Positions 39,701-54,658 are shown, counted from the first letter of the stretch. The stretch: 64,000 nt of DNA from Enoplosus armatus (GCF_043641665.1 NC_092184.1:19065608-19129607); one strand, 5' to 3'. Program-made: numbers and translations. The notes: generated by a model not told the origin, from the sequence alone.

Positions 39701-40075
39701 AGTGGTGGTGAGTGGTGAGCAGAGACGGGAGCTCCATGTCTGTTCAGTGTGTTTTAAGAGTGTTTAAATGAGTGAAAAGTCAGTTATGGCTTCCAGATGG
39801 GGGCCGGTTTGATCCGGATCATTCTGACAGGGCTGGACTTTGATGTGCTGCTGCCTATTACTGACATTACAGGGAGACAGGCATATTTCTCCCTAATCAC
39901 TTCCAACTCGCATGGCCTGCACCGGCCTGCCACACCAGAACTTTGTGTATATGTATGTATCCATGTACAAATGCCAGTGTGTGTGTGTATACATGTAGCT
40001 GTACGTGAGTGCTTTTGAGGGGGTGCATGTATTTGTTGTGCTGTATAAAAAGGCTACGTGGCCCTATGACATCTA

Positions 40076-40077
<2 letters not shown>

Positions 40078-40118
<41 letters not shown>
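40078..40118. repeat. compound (TA)n(TG)n microsatellite
   Basis: TATATATA passes directly into TG repeats, giving an alternating purine-pyrimidine run of about 41 bp. Confidence 0.95.
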
Positions 40119-40122
<4 letters not shown>

Positions 40123-40590
40123 TGCAGATGTACACGTGGTAAAATGTGCAGTATTAATGTACACATTCATACCAGAGCCTGCGGTGACCCAGCATGTCTG
40201 CATTTGTGCTCAGGTTGTATTTTAACCTGATTTTGAATGTCCTCCTAGCTGACATTTCATCATAAACCCTCAGTTTCTAATGAAATGAAAAGCAAAAGGA
40301 GAGGACAAGAGAGGAGAGTATAATGGCTTCATTTATGCTGAGGGGAGAATTCCCTTGGAAACATCCATCTTGTCAGGCAGGTTAAATATAGTCCAGACAG
40401 ACAGACAGAAGGGAATAATTCCTCCACTTCCCTCTCCACCCACACTCCCCAGTAAGCCCAGTGGAAGTCATTTCTCAGTGACCACAGAGGAGGAGGACCA
40501 AAGGGGAAAAAGGAGCGCCACTCTGCTCCTCACTAATCACTCTGTGACCCTGAGACCACCCCTCCACTACCCCCTCCCAAGTCTCCTCTT

Positions 40591-40611
40591 TTCCTCCTCC
40601 TCCTCCTCCTC
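40591..40611. repeat. (TCC)n trinucleotide microsatellite
   Basis: CCTCCTCCTCCTCCTCCTC run within CT-rich sequence; it explains the Glu-rich and Ser-rich chance frames. Confidence 0.93.
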
Positions 40612-42114
40612 ATCTCCTGGTTTTTGGGGGGACTGTGGAGAGGGATGAAGAGTGGAGGAGTGAATCAGGCCGAAGTTCCCCTCTTTATCTCCCAAAGGCA
40701 GGGGAATGCCAAGGGGCCGGCGCTTTGGAATCCGCTTTTTTGTCTGTCTCATGGGGAGAGCTGGGCTGAGTCCACTTGGAGTAGCACAGGGAGGTATTCA
40801 GAGCAAAGTTTGGAGGGCTCTTCAGCAGACAATGGTGCAGCCCGGGGACAAAGTGAGTCCTTGATGAGGGATCTGTGGAGAGGTGCAGGTGTCTGAGGTG
40901 AAGAACAGTCTCTCAGGCCTGACCCACTTATCTCCAGCAGCTCCTCTCCGCTCTTCTTCTCTTCTCTTCCACCGTCACCATGTCTGATCACATTCCTCCA
41001 AACAAGACCTTCTTCTTAAAATGTACACACCTCACTTTGCTATGCTTGGAAATACCACAAACGTCTCTCTAACCTATACGTGGAATTGGGCACAGAGACC
41101 TCGGTCTATTCATGCCAGGGAGTGAGACAGGAAAAGGCCTTTGACCCCAGGGCTTCACTCTACATTCCTGGTAATTGCACTCCATCATACTTTGTGCCGG
41201 AAATAGCAAACATCTAAATAAACCCTGTCAAACCATGTTGTCCATCTGCCGGCAGATAAGATGAAGAAAATAAGCCATGTTCCATAAACACAAACATAGG
41301 GGATCACAAATCAGTGGTCACAGTCACCACAACCATAAATTAGCCTCGAAACCATTTTTAGCATTTAAGTCCGACAGGGAGAGGACAGTGAAAGGAGAGG
41401 ACAACCCGCTCTTTAAAATCTCATCACAGCTGTCACTGTGGGCTCCGCACCATGAAACGACACTGGGATAACATCTACATGAGCTGGAGAGAGAAAACAA
41501 CAAAGATGTGACCACTAAAATGCCGGATGGCTTATGATGGCAGGGCTGGGTTACCCGGCAGCAGTAAAGACTTCAGTCAAACACAGGACAGAGGGAAGGA
41601 AAGAACAAGTCACAGCCCCCTAGTGGAAATGTTTCTACTAGTTCTCTTTCTTGCACATCCAAAAGAAGAAGGGAGATTTCCACTAATTTAAGAGACTTTT
41701 TTCTCATCAAAGAGTTGTTTTTCAAATGTGTTCTTCGAGGGAAATTTAGTTTTTGTTCTTTGACAAAATGTAGAGTGTGGGGTTGCACATCAAAAAAGGA
41801 AAATAAATGACTGTGTTTTTGTTTACAATGTTTTTTCTCTCTAAATTATACTTTAACTGTCCTGACATGTTGTAGAATATCTCATGCAGGATAACAAATG
41901 AATCCCTCAGACATTCATTCTACAATGCTTTCCCTTTATATTACATGGGTAAGAGCTCTGGGAAGACATTACCTTTGTACAGGAGCTCTCGTGACATGAA
42001 ATGACAAATCGACAACAGCATCGCACCGGGCTCTCAGGAGCCAGCTATGTGTATTATGCTACTCTAACTCTCCGGGTTGGAACATGCAGGGCCTCTGAAA
42101 TTCCACAACCAGAT

Positions 42115-42495
42115 TTATCTTATTTTCCCAACTTATTTTCATATCTATTTCCTTTTCTTTGTGAATTAGGCAGTAAATAAAGCCACGGGGCCCGGTGCAT
42201 AGCAAAATCAGCTGGAATTGCCACATTAAAGAATGCAGGCGAGGTGTAGCTGGAGCCATCCTCCTGGATTTGGGCAAATTCAGCTGATGCAAAACAAGGA
42301 ATTAATTTGAGGGGAGCGGCTTGCGTGCTGAGCTTGGCGCTCTGACAAAGATGAATGGCATCATTCCAAGCGAATGGTAATTTCACTTTTTGTGACAGTG
42401 CTTTAGAGCAAAAGCGACTCGGGACGCACAAAGCATTTGCAATCCCATTGAGGGCCCTTGGTACCTGCCTATCAGACACTGCACATTGTTTACCA
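42115..42495. promoter_or_regulatory. candidate regulatory block in intron 1
   Basis: Repeat-free unique sequence including GCAGTAAATAAAGCCACGGG, AAAATCAGCTGGAATTGCCA, AAGGAATTAATTTGAGGGGA, TCGGGACGCACAAAGCATTT and CATTGTTTACCAATCATCTG. One minus frame stays open for over 100 codons, but it has no start, splice or family signal. Confidence 0.35.
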
Positions 42496-45400
42496 ATCAT
42501 CTGATATTGATTGGTTTCAGACTAAAGTTTGAAGATGAATTAGAGTGGGAGAAGGTTAAGTCCTAACCTTGAAAGATTTAGTGTCTATTCAGCCCGCGTG
42601 TAGGACTCTCCTCAGCTCACTCGGAGAATAGAGAACTTTTAAATTCAATAGGGGGTGGGAGACACAAAACGTGTCACATTCACCAAGTGAATCCACTGGA
42701 AGAAACGCAGAAGAACACCCAAAAAGCATAATCTTTCTCCCCAGTTGATAGAAATGGTAATTGCATGTGTGGGATAATACTTTGAAGCCAAGGCCTCGGT
42801 TGGACAGACCGCCTATTTAGGTTAAAAAAGGGGCAACAAAACAGCTCCTTCTTAACGCTTTTGTTCACTTCTCCACTCTTTTAAATGTTTACTGAAAAAG
42901 AACCTTCAAATCCACTCTCCATCTCCTGCACAATGTGGCACCTATCACTCTTGGGTGCATGGACACATTGTATTATGTGAATCATTGATATGTAGCGATC
43001 ATTCCCATGAATCATTTTCTATTTAACATTCAAATTCTCAGGAATCCGATTTTCATCCTCTTGAGATGGACAAAAACATTTTGTGAGACAAAGGACATTA
43101 TTTGAATTCTGTTACTTTGTTACACAACAGATTGCATGGAAATATAGGGAATATCAGCAGCATAGTCAACACTATAGTCAAAATGAAACTTCACTTTGAA
43201 TCTATAACCTCGCTAGTTGTTCTGTGCTTTAGATGGTACTCTGAAGCCACAAACAAATGATAGAGCACCACGGGACACCCGGAGCTGCCATTTTAACATG
43301 CTGCAGAAATGATGTTCCTAGAATTGACATTCATTTTTTGACATTTTGACTGAGCCAAGAGCACACTGGTACCAGAATTGGGTCGCTTCAGCTTGTCAGG
43401 ATGTACCATCTCCCAGCGTGGGGCTGGAGCTCTAAATGGACCACTGGGCCACCCGTCACAGCTGGGCCACGCCACTTAACATCCCCCTCCCATCCCCTTC
43501 CAGCCCGACAAGCCCTCTGGTCTACTCCGAGGCTCTCCAGCCCACTCGACCTCCCGACACAGCACAGAATAGGCGCAGGCAGCACTAACCCCAGGTCAGA
43601 GATCGCATTAAGAGAGTGCACGCATGGCTCGTGGTCTGACGGGGAGAAGACAGAGCAAACACCATCCCTGTGCTCATAAAGTGAATCATTCTGTCATGTA
43701 TTAAACATCCCTTTATCAACACAGACAGCACTAAAGGAAAAAGCCTGCGCAGGTCAAACAAACACTAAAATATCCACATTTGGAGAAGTGATAAAAAAGA
43801 AAGAGGAAGAGTAAGAACCCACTTTCAAGATTTAATATTCTGAACACAATTTCAAGAAATGTCACTTTTCAAAACACTTCATTCAAACACGATTCTACAT
43901 ACAACATATGCCAGGAGTCCAGCTGTGTTTCTGTATGTTACAGGACCTGTGTCAATGAAGTGGTGCTACTGCAGACAGGAAGTGGACAGAGCTTATGGGT
44001 TAGAGGGGGCTTGCTGAGGATGCAGGTGTGTCCGTCGTGACACAGAGACAGACGAGCAGAGCACACAGAGGGCAGACAGAACAGGACAGCGGGGCTCAGG
44101 GTCTGATGGCTTCTGTAAATCATCCAGAAACTAATATGTGGACCCACTGGGGGAAACCCACGCGTGCCATGCCACAGCAGTGGCAGGGATCATGGCAGAT
44201 GTTCCATAATTCAACAAGTGGTGCACTGGTGGCCACGCTTCATTGAGCAGAACCAGCTAAATAAAAATGGACCGTAGGGTAAAGTGCTAAGAAACCATCT
44301 AAATAAAGAGCACTTAAATAAACAGAAGCCTCTTCTTCATGTTGTTGAACACTAATTAATATTGCATGACTAAACCTAATGCTAAAAACACTTATTTTTC
44401 CTTTCATATAGTGGGTCATGTGATGACAGGAAATTGTACATATTATACTCACGATGCAGACCAAGGAACCTACAGTTTTTCTTTTGCAGGCTATGATAAT
44501 GTAAGCACGCACACACAGAGGCCTCAGGGCTTAGCTAACCCTCCCAGCCTGGCCGGCCCTCAGCCCTGAATGCGAGCAGCACTTAAACTTTCCCCTTTTC
44601 AAACAGTGGAGCACAAAGAGAGGACCACATCAGTGGCCTGCTGATCATCCCCACAGACGGCTGAGCGCGGACAACAGGCAGGTCCCTGGGCGAGTCCCCA
44701 CATAATGTCCCCATGTCCCCCCATCACGCTCGCACCGGGTTCAGGCCCGTATGCCGCGTATTCGGCACTCCCTCTCATGTGAGACTAGATAAATGACAGT
44801 TCTTTCGAGAGAGGCAGTTAGAAGGAGTGGGAGCGGTTGGGGCGAGGGGTGTGGTGGAGGGGAGGCTGGTGCTGCAGCTGTCCCACTGGCCATGTCCACC
44901 CCCTGAGTCCCCTAACCACCCACCACCACCACCACCCCCCAGCAGCAGGTTTCTCCCTACAGAGGAAAAAAAAAAAAACACGCTTCATTACGTCCTCTCT
45001 CCCCAGAGCAGCTAGGGGCCTTTCAGTGCAGATAAGCCTCTTAGACATGAAGTAGCGCTCAGAGCAGCGTTTGAGTGACAGCAGGAAGGTTTAGCCATTC
45101 AGTGGACAATGCTCACATTCTCTGGCTTTAATCTAGGAGGCGGACAATGATCTGTTTTTTAAGGCCTCATCTCCTCTGCTTTTCCCACAGCAGTAGGTGA
45201 CTGGCACAAGGAAGAGAGAAAGAGACAGAGCGGGCCGAGGGCCGGCCGGGAGAGCACGCTGCTATCTCCCAAGGCTTCATGTTTCCTTGACAGTCCAGAC
45301 TGAGGTGGGACAAGAGGGAGCGAGGTGGGAGGGGAGGGTAAAGTTGACGGAAGGCAAAGCGCATCAATCACACACATACACACACATGCACGGGCACAAA

Positions 45401-46340
45401 CAATCCCTCGGTGATGGTTGAGTGCGTCTGTGTGACAGACAGGCAGGTGAGAGGCCTGGTGGTGACGTGGCTTAGTGTAGAGCTTTGTCATTCTTATCTG
45501 CTCTGACCACTGACATCCATCCCTCCTCAGCCATTGTGCGTGTTTCTATGATGTATTTATACAAACGCTAATGCACGGGCAAATGGGGAAAAAGAAGCTA
45601 GACAGTGTGAAAAGATACCCGAACAAAATCATTTGTTTTGATTTCATGACACAATGTAACCTCTGCGAACTTCTTCACGCAAATGTGCTTGGATGACAAA
45701 GCATTATATAATCAATGTCAACCTTTTATGAAATTGAGAGGAGCTGATTCAGATTCTTAATCATGTGAATACCAAGATAATTAAATGACTCATTTGATTA
45801 GTTTAGTGTGACGCATGCCAGCCACCAAGGCCTTACCAGACAGATCCATGTCATGCTACAATTTGTGTGTGTGTGTATATTATAATATAATATACAGTAT
45901 ACTTTTTTATGAGCATATATAGAGAGAGAGGGAGAGTAGAGTGTGCAGTATGTGAACTTTCAAAAAAACAAGATAAGACTTGAAGGTAATGGAGACAGCC
46001 AGCGTTTGTTGACACACTATATGCAGGACACTAACATTATTATCCATGAGGATTCTATATTTATTTATTTTTTTATCTGATGGAAAAGAAGATCTATTCA
46101 AGGAGGTGAATGTTTAAGTACATTTTAAGGGCCAAAATGAACAAATAAAACAAGTTGGGACTACACGGTGTTAATTTGCCAAAGAGCTAGCTGGATTATT
46201 TTAGAACCACCTCACACTTCAGACTGGTTTGTTTTGCTCCGTAGAGAGTATAAACATCCACACCTCATCTACAATAAACAGACACTGTGTACTTCCGAGA
46301 GAGAGGGAGAAGCTAAGTTGGAGCCATTAAAATAGACATC

Positions 46341-46342
<2 letters not shown>

Positions 46343-46406
<64 letters not shown>
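46343..46406. repeat. (TG)n microsatellite, 64 bp
   Basis: Uninterrupted TG dinucleotides between ACATCCC and AGAACAGG. Confidence 0.97.
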
Positions 46407-46408
<2 letters not shown>

Positions 46409-48197
46409 AACAGGAGGCCAACATACGGAAACATGTCCTTCAAGAGACATGGCCGTAAAACTCCTTCAGTGTTTGACTGAAGTGTCAATCACTGGGCTAC
46501 TTATTACTCTAATTGGATTATTACTACAGTTTAGCCCTCTGTATGCCTCTCTGTTTCTAAACATGGCAGTGCCAGTAACTCTAGCTGGTAACTGTGTTAA
46601 GAAGGAAAATAAAAGGAGAAAGAAAAATGAGTCTTAGTAAAAGTGTATGAGCTGCTTAAAAAGCACTTGGATGTATTTTTTAATGTACGTGAAACATAAA
46701 CTGTGCTATATACATTTTTGTAAGTGATGTGGTCACTTTTAAGATGATTTAATTGTATGGTTAAAAAAAAGTAAACGTTTGGTAAGCTAAAAGTCTAAAT
46801 CTAAAGAATAAAAAAACTTGACTTGACAATGTAATGTGAGCCAGTATTTAACTGACAAAAGAAAGAAGGAGCTGGCTGCTGTGTGTGAGATGGAGAGTGG
46901 CAGCAGGCACATAAAACAGCCCAGAGACGAGGATGAACTCTGGCCTTCTCTAAACACCTCCATATTTGCCTGTAAACCCCTCAATACCGACATCCTAATA
47001 CTTTCTGTCTCTCTGTCTTTCTCTTTTACACACATTTCTGCTGTTAAAGGAAATCTTACTGAGGAATGCATAAAACAGCCCAGTATGGATTTGACAACTA
47101 TACATTTTTTCAGATTACACAGTGGGGTTTTGAGTTGATGTTACAGGACGTGGGGTTAAGGATCTCGAGTATGAATTCAGGTGAGAACATCACAAAAAAA
47201 TTGAAATATGATTGTCTTCCAATCTGCATTGAGACAGTACGAATGTCCCTGCAGGCTTATACAGAAACTAACACCTACACACTCACAAACACGGACACAA
47301 ATCCTCAACAGCCATCCGGCATGTCCTCAGCACCTCACCATTACTTGCCTCCCCTCTCTTACAACTTTACACCCATTAATCTCACACACCTCATCACAGT
47401 CCCAGCACCTCGACCCCAAAGATCTCATATCCTCTGCACACCTTTACCTCCTTTCTGGGCTCAGCCACAGCTCTGAAATCCCACAACTAATAACTCCCTT
47501 GCATGTTCTGTACCACTGGACTTGTTAACAATTCCACCTGCCACTAACTATGAAACATCTCGTGATCCTAAATCCAAAATGTTGTCCTTTTTCAGACAGA
47601 AAGACAAACTCTTGTTTTCTTTTTATTATTTATGTCTACTGTTTTATTTATTTTTATGTCTTCCTAAATATGCACATATATATTCTCTTCTCTTCATGTA
47701 AGGTGTGACACCTGGTGAGTGATTGTGCATCATGAATACTAACGTGACTTGACAAGGAGATACAGAAAAGCACATGTTAACAGCACCCACACATACAAGC
47801 AACAGACACAGACATCCAGGAATTAGCAGATCATCCAGCAGATTTGTGATAAGAAGATCTGCTTCATGCCTAAAATGTAAGTGTAAATACAGATAGAAAA
47901 CAAGCAATGTGAACGAGGGAAAGAAAGACGCAGTCAAGCAGTGAGATAGACATATCAGAAGACAGACAGACAGAGAGACAGAGTGGGCAATTAGGCAAAC
48001 ATACAGAGACAGATCGTTCCATTACACAGAGAGACTGACGTGGCGGCGATAGAGACAATGGGCCCCTTCACTATACTACTAAGTGTTTATGTCCCATGTC
48101 AGTCTGCATCACCAGTGTCCCCCTGACTGCTCCCAGCTGACGCCCCAACACACTCACACACGCAGACACCTCCCTGACCTCCAAGGCTGAACTTGAA

Positions 48198-48238
48198 CAT
48201 GCGCGCGCGCACACGCACACACACACACACACACACAC
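48198..48238. repeat. compound (CG)n(CA)n microsatellite, about 41 bp
   Basis: CATGCGCGCGCGCACACGCA followed by CA repeats, a smaller version of the 33.1 kb alternating tract. Confidence 0.95.
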
Positions 48239-51200
48239 TCCTGCTTTGCTTTCTGTCACATGTCAGCGTATCATGTCCCATGCAGGCACACAGTCTCAAC
48301 ACTGTATATATGCGTGTGTGTGAGCAGAAGAAGATGAATGAATGAATGGGCTTCTGTTGGACTGCTCCTAATGACTTTATTTAGAGATGTTGTGTTTAAC
48401 GTCAGGAAACACCAGTCTCGTATGCCGCCAGCACCATCTGCGGTGAGGGCAGTGTGAGACTCGCAGGCCCTCATCCTCAGAGCTCAATTCAACCTAACCC
48501 GGCCTAACCACAATTTCCCATCTTCTGACTGGGCTACATTGATCTGGTTTATAGGTATGGACTGGAGTAGACCACGCACAGATGCAGAGATGAAGAGGTC
48601 TTTCTGTCTTGACCTTTAACCTTTATAACTCTCTATCACTCTTTCTCTCTTCTCTTATTTCCTCCTAAAATCACTTCATTATCTTGCTTTTTCTATACCC
48701 CCTCTTCCTCTCCTCATTTCCCTCCCCCTGCTTTCTGATACCAGTGCATAAAACACACCAAAAGTTTTCACTCGAGCTGGGTAATGAGGCAGACCTTAGA
48801 CCTTGCCTTGATGACTTCCATACCTGTGCATGTGCGAGAATACGTGCGGTTGTGTGTATTTGTGTGTGTCTGCAGCTGGCGGCTGACAGCGACATGACTA
48901 ATGAGGGCTCGGGACAGAAATAATAGGTGGGAATTATAACACAAAAAGGGTACAAGCGCAAAGGAAAGGTAAGAACAAATGACAGAGCAATGGGCAGGAG
49001 GAGAGGAAGATAAAGAAAAGAAAACAAAGGAAGAAAGAAAGACTAAGACTTAGAGAAGGGTTTAAATAATTAGAAAACTATAGCCCAGGTAACAAAGGGG
49101 ACACAGACATGAAGTTTTCACACACACATATCAACAACTCCAGAAAATGTTGCATTGAGGATCAGCGTTTCACAGGACTGATGCTGCTTCTGTATACGAG
49201 GGACAACACAGGTTAGTTAGTTACAAGTCACGGTAGTACACCTATAGTTACTGTAACCTTGCTATAGATTACTGGTGGAAACACACAGCCCCTTCAGCAA
49301 TAAATTCTGCATTTCTCTTCTGTACAGATGCTTGAACATTGCTGCATTAAGCATTCATAATGGCATGGAACAAACGCAATATCATTTTTATCCTCACCAT
49401 CCCACATGTTCATCTCCAGTGTAAAAAAAAACGACGACATATAAAACAACAACTCTGTTTAACACGCATATTTATACTCTTGTATATGTACTTGTATGTA
49501 TGACACAGTTTAACAGTCACAGTCTTTCCATAACTATGTGAAGCAGTGCAAATTAGGCAAAGTAACAGTCTACATCTGTATAAAACGCATTTTAGTACTG
49601 CTCATTTATCGGAGACTGTGGTCCAAATGACAAATCTTTTCAGTGAAAAAAAGGAATCTCAAATCAAAAGGCTTAGACAGAAAGTCAATCTAAGACACTC
49701 CATCTTGCAGCGGAAACCAGACTTTGTGGAGTAGCACGACCTGGACAGCACATTTGGGTGTCTGGCAACGCCAGCCTGCAACTGTCACACTCAGGGTCAA
49801 AGGTCATCATGTGTAGACAGAGCAGAACTTCCTAATTATACATGATAAATGTAATCACACACAGGAAGCATTTCTCTTCACAATTTACTGGCTTAACCTT
49901 GTCAGAAGTGCCAAGCTGGCGAGGAAATTGGATGCAAAAAGGTGTCTGAGCGTGATATCTGAAACATTAGTTGAAACATTATTTACTATACTTTACAGCA
50001 TGTACATAAAAATACAGTCCAGAATTGATAATAATTCTACACTGACCTAGTTTCTTGTATGGAGCTTTGTGAGCTTAAAAAATTAGAAATACTATTAACA
50101 TGGACCAGAGAAAGCAGCGAAAACGTTTCCATCAGGCTGTGTGTTGTGATAATGATACTATCTGGACCAGACAGATCTCTTCAGTGAACCCTGTACCCCT
50201 GCTGGATCAGATCAGTGCCCATAAAGGCTGACTGCAGCCAGAGGGTCTCGGCCCACTGACACAAAACACGGCGCCAAGACAGAAGCGAGACAGATGGACA
50301 AATAGACAGATAGACATTCAGACAGACATCCTGTCTCGAACCACAAATAGATACAACAATTAAGTCAGGTCTGGTCATTTTCATTTCACTGACCTTCGCC
50401 CCTCAACCTCCTACACATGCAAGGAGACAAATTACAACTGCAGTTGGGTCCGGCCAACAACTCCAATGCAGGAGGACATGCGGTGTGAAGGCTGGGACAG
50501 CAGACATAAATCATACCTGTATTTGATCTGGGGGGCTCTGGGCTGGCTGATGATATGACAGCTAGCATGCAACCTATGTCTCTGAACCCTTCAAGGGCTG
50601 AAATGGGTCACTTGTCTTGCAAGGCGAGCCGTATTTTCAGTGGTGTATAAATCTGGGGACAACTGTGGTGAATTTCGCACTTGTTGTAGTATGAAATTTC
50701 AAAAGAATCTATTTGTCTATAATGATTGCTGAAAATAAGAGAGGTGATTCAAACAACAAGTTGTAACAAAGTCCAAGTCCTCAGTCAAGACTGTGGCTGC
50801 AATATTGGTGTTTTACCACCAGCTACAATGCGTGAAATGTCACCACAAAAACATAAATAAGATAAAATATGCAGAAAAGTGTCACATATTATGTATTAAA
50901 AACAGACATGATGTATCTAGTAATGTCTCAAGACTGGCAGGGAAAGTGAATGATGCGTTAGTGGTGGCTGTATGTGGAATCTGCCATTCACTGTTGTGAT
51001 TATACAGCTGCAGAGAAAGTATACATTATGAACCAGATATTAACTTGGCATAAGAATTATATAAGAAAGGCATTGCTTTTCTTGTGTTATTGGTGCTACA
51101 GACCTAGCAGCTCTGTTGCAAGCTGTGGGATGAAAGCCTAGCTTTGTCAGTAGTGGATTTTGGCACTATTCACTACAACAATTTAGCTGGTTGTCAAATC

Positions 51201-52624
51201 AAGCATGTTCTGGTCACAAAGAAACAGAATCCTGCTGGCCCTATGGACACCTCTGCTCTTAACAGAAAGCCTTATACCTCAGTCAAACAGCCATGTCTTC
51301 CTGTTTTCATCAGGCTTTCATGTTACCAGTGCTCATGCCTGCTTGCTGTAGTGTTATACAGCACGTTCCATGTCAGAGGCAAACAATGTATGTCATTGGC
51401 TGCGCTGTAGTACCAATTTACAAGTCGTATGCACTGTACACACATACAACAATGCTTATTCCACAAAAACATTACCAAAATTATACAGCATCATTCTCTG
51501 ATGTCTCATGGGAGATTACTATGTTACATCAGGAAGTGCCCTTCAAAGTTTCCACCATTGTAATTGTATGGTTTAGATCCAGACTTTGTTTTCTGCCTTT
51601 CAGAGCCAGTTTTAAAACCCCAGAGGTGGCTAGTCTCCAGGCTAGGCGAAATCAGAATTGCATTAACACCCAAAGAGCATTTCATCAGAGCCAGAAGGCC
51701 TCCGTGGTCCAGGACACCTGTAATAGAGTTTCCCCTCTCACAGACACAAAAACATTTTAACTTCTGTCGTATGGAAGGTTTACCTGCTCCTGCCTGCAAG
51801 GAACTATGCTGCTGCAACTGATCAAATCAGGCCAAACAAATTGCATTTGTTGAGAGAAGGATCAAATGCTAGTGCACACATAAAACATATTAGCAGCTTG
51901 ATCTACACAGAATACCCTTGGCATAGTGGTAGTATTGGATTAACAAAGTAACATAGAAAAAGAGAAGACGATGTGTAGAAATCCAAACTGACTCCTTCCC
52001 TCCGCTTTCCCTTGCTGCTCTGCTCCTCTGCGCACTGAGGAATTACCACGATTGTATGCAAGTGAGGAAATAGATGGGGGGAAAACACTTACATGCAAAG
52101 AGATGTATTGGATTACTGTGAATTCAACTAAAGTGTTGCTGCATGCCAATCTCAACATTGAAGTACATGGTAGGTCAGGATGAATAGATATAATTAATCC
52201 TCCAAACTACCACACCCTTGGATAACAGACAACTTATGAAGCCTTTCTCAGGTTCATCTAAAAATAATCGTAGAACAAATCAACACTTATGTCCGTTATT
52301 CTCACTATGGAATACATGAAAACTATCAAATTCAAACATTTGGTAATGGGAAAAAGAGATATTTTTCTTGTTTGTTATTAAAATAAACAGAGACAGAGAT
52401 GTCTGGGATGAACTGGTGTGTGAAACTCAGGGGAGAGAGTATGGGAGAGAGAGGAAGAGAGAGACTGCTTGTCTGACAGACAGGCAGGCAGACGGACAGG
52501 AACTTGGCATTAGGGAATATGATTCTGCCAGAGAGTGATCCATAAAGACTGGAGGAGGTCGAAGGGCACACTCTCTATAATGACTCATCATCACTCAGTG
52601 GTGTCCACGCTGGGATGGCCTGTG

Positions 52625-52631
<7 letters not shown>

Positions 52632-52660
<29 letters not shown>
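52632..52660. repeat. (GT)n microsatellite, 29 bp
   Basis: Pure GT preceded by degenerate GTGAGTGTGA. Confidence 0.95.
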
Positions 52661-52826
52661 ACTGGGAGAGAGGGCCAGTGGATCTGCAGAGAGATAGTGC
52701 AGGATAAACGACCAGTTCTGCTATTCTAGGCCTCTCGGGAGAAAAGAGAGATCTCCCTGTTGTTTTATCAGAGCCCCGGCCAAGGACTGTCACCCACAAC
52801 ATCAATTAATCCCCTCGTCAACATGG

Positions 52827-52844
52827 AAAAAAAAAAAAAAAAAA
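52827..52844. repeat. poly-A run, 18 bp
   Basis: Eighteen A after ACATGG. There is no adjacent retrogene or LINE 3' end that I can recognise. Confidence 0.9.
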
Positions 52845-54658
52845 GTTTGAACAAAAACACGGGTGAGAAGGTGAAAATGACATTCACTGGGATATGAAAT
52901 ATGATAAATGTCGTAAAGCGCATGGAATTCCTTCTGTTAGAGGGAGACTGTGTTTTACTTCTCCGGGCTGGGTAAACACCGCTGGACGGACCTCGCCATG
53001 GCAGCTGTTCCCGTGGTAACGCGGTGGGCAGCGGGGGCGGGGCCACAGGGGAGTTGTGGCGTTTTCATGAACTGAATTTTTTTATTCACAGTCAGTCATT
53101 ACTTTTACTACAGCGCAGCCCGAACTGACCACTAAAAGGGCGGCGCAGACTACCAACACCTTGTATATGGAATTCATAAAACAATAGCTCACACTAAATT
53201 CCCCTGCTGCATTCTCAATCAAGCTGCTAAGGCTATGACTGTGTCTGTGTGCATTTATGTGCGTGCACATGCAAGGGGCCATATTTTTCTTTGTGCAGCA
53301 TCAGATGAATATCTCCATTTCTTGGCAGCTGACAGCCTGTTTGTCATCCACTCCACAACCAAGAACTGACCTTCAGCAGCATAACTACCTTTATGCTGCC
53401 GTACCTCTCCTCTCCCCTCCCTTCATCTCCACATCTCCACATCTCCATCGCCTCTCTCACCCTCTATCGTTCTCAACCCTACCTCCCTCTACTTCTCCCT
53501 CACTTTTTGCACTCTCCCCTTCTACAGCCCTTGTCATTGATCGCTGATGCGATTGGCTGCCTCCATGCTCAGTAATGACCTGCCCTGGTAACCAGCCGGC
53601 TGCTCCGCTTGGCCCCTCGTAGATTGAACTGTCAGATGGCAGCGATTAATGGCAGGGCAGAGAGACACAGACTCACACCTGCAATATCCCACCCTGCACT
53701 GGTCTGCCAATGTGCCGTCCCATCCAAGCTCAGGCTGCACAGGTACATGCCCATGTATGTATGCTAGTGTGTTGTGTCTAAAGGATGGATAAATATTCAA
53801 ACACATGTTTATGGGTGCATATAAATCTTTCATACATGTATTACTGCCCCTGAGGGTATGCGTGTATTCTGCACTGCTGCAGTGGCTGATGGGAAGGTAT
53901 AGTGAGAGGGTGTGGCAGAGGGGCTAAAAAGACAGCCGAAAGGACATGAAAAAAGTAAATCAATACAAATAATGAGAAAAATGGAGAATGTAAATGTAGA
54001 ATCTTACACAAATGACTGCCAAAAGCTGAATGCTGATAAAAATGAATATCACAAATACAGAACACGCAATTTGCGTTTAGGACCTTCAAAAGTAGAAAAA
54101 GTTGTCAATTATGCCAAATCAGAAAATAACTGAACTAACCACAGTTTGCTCCACTACTTAAATGACAGCATGTAATCATTATTTGACTGCAGTGCTATAC
54201 TTTGTTGCCCCCTGCTCTTCTTTATTACTATATTAGTTATGATTGCACCCGTAATCATTCACTTATTCTACTGTTCGCACTTGAGTCACTCCACGCAAGA
54301 GAATCCGAATAAATGGCTAAAATGCTAACATATGTTATTTCCTCGAACAGAGATGAGTGGGGTGTTTGGTCTGGTCTCGCTATGTCTGTCTGTTGAGCTG
54401 AGCGCTGCAGGCCCACGCGGCTGTCCCGTGTTGTACTTGGCTGGCTGTCTGCTAACTGTCAGCGCAGTATCTCCTTACACTGATGAATGGGAAGTTTCCA
54501 GACATTTCCCAAAGCTTTCATTCCCTTGTTCCAACGCTTCATCCAGAGGAATGGCCGCGAAAACAAGGGCTCCTCCGCCTGCCCACCGACCTCCCTCAAG
54601 GGGAGCGCCAACGCCGAGACGGGCATGGAGGCTAAATTTAAAATGCTCCCCGTCATCA

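Larger units (their letters stand above)
35410..42110. other. intron 1 segment, no gene
   Basis: Ordinary sequence with CA/TG and TCC microsatellites. Unique, low-repeat text at about 38050-38230 may be another regulatory block, but it is less distinctive than those listed. Confidence 0.5.
42500..54655. other. intron 1 segment, no gene
   Basis: A long stretch of repeat-punctuated non-coding sequence. The longest open frames (for example about 51293-51760 plus) have no family resemblance, no conserved start and no splice structure, and are treated as chance. Confidence 0.5.

Noticed and set aside
51293..51760. 155-codon plus-strand frame
   Set aside because: No recognisable domain, no similarity to transposon proteins that I can see, no splice or start context; chance length is plausible in 64 kb.
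52827..52844. Poly-A run as the tail of a retrogene or LINE/SINE
   Set aside because: No upstream retrotransposon or processed-gene sequence and no target-site duplication visible.
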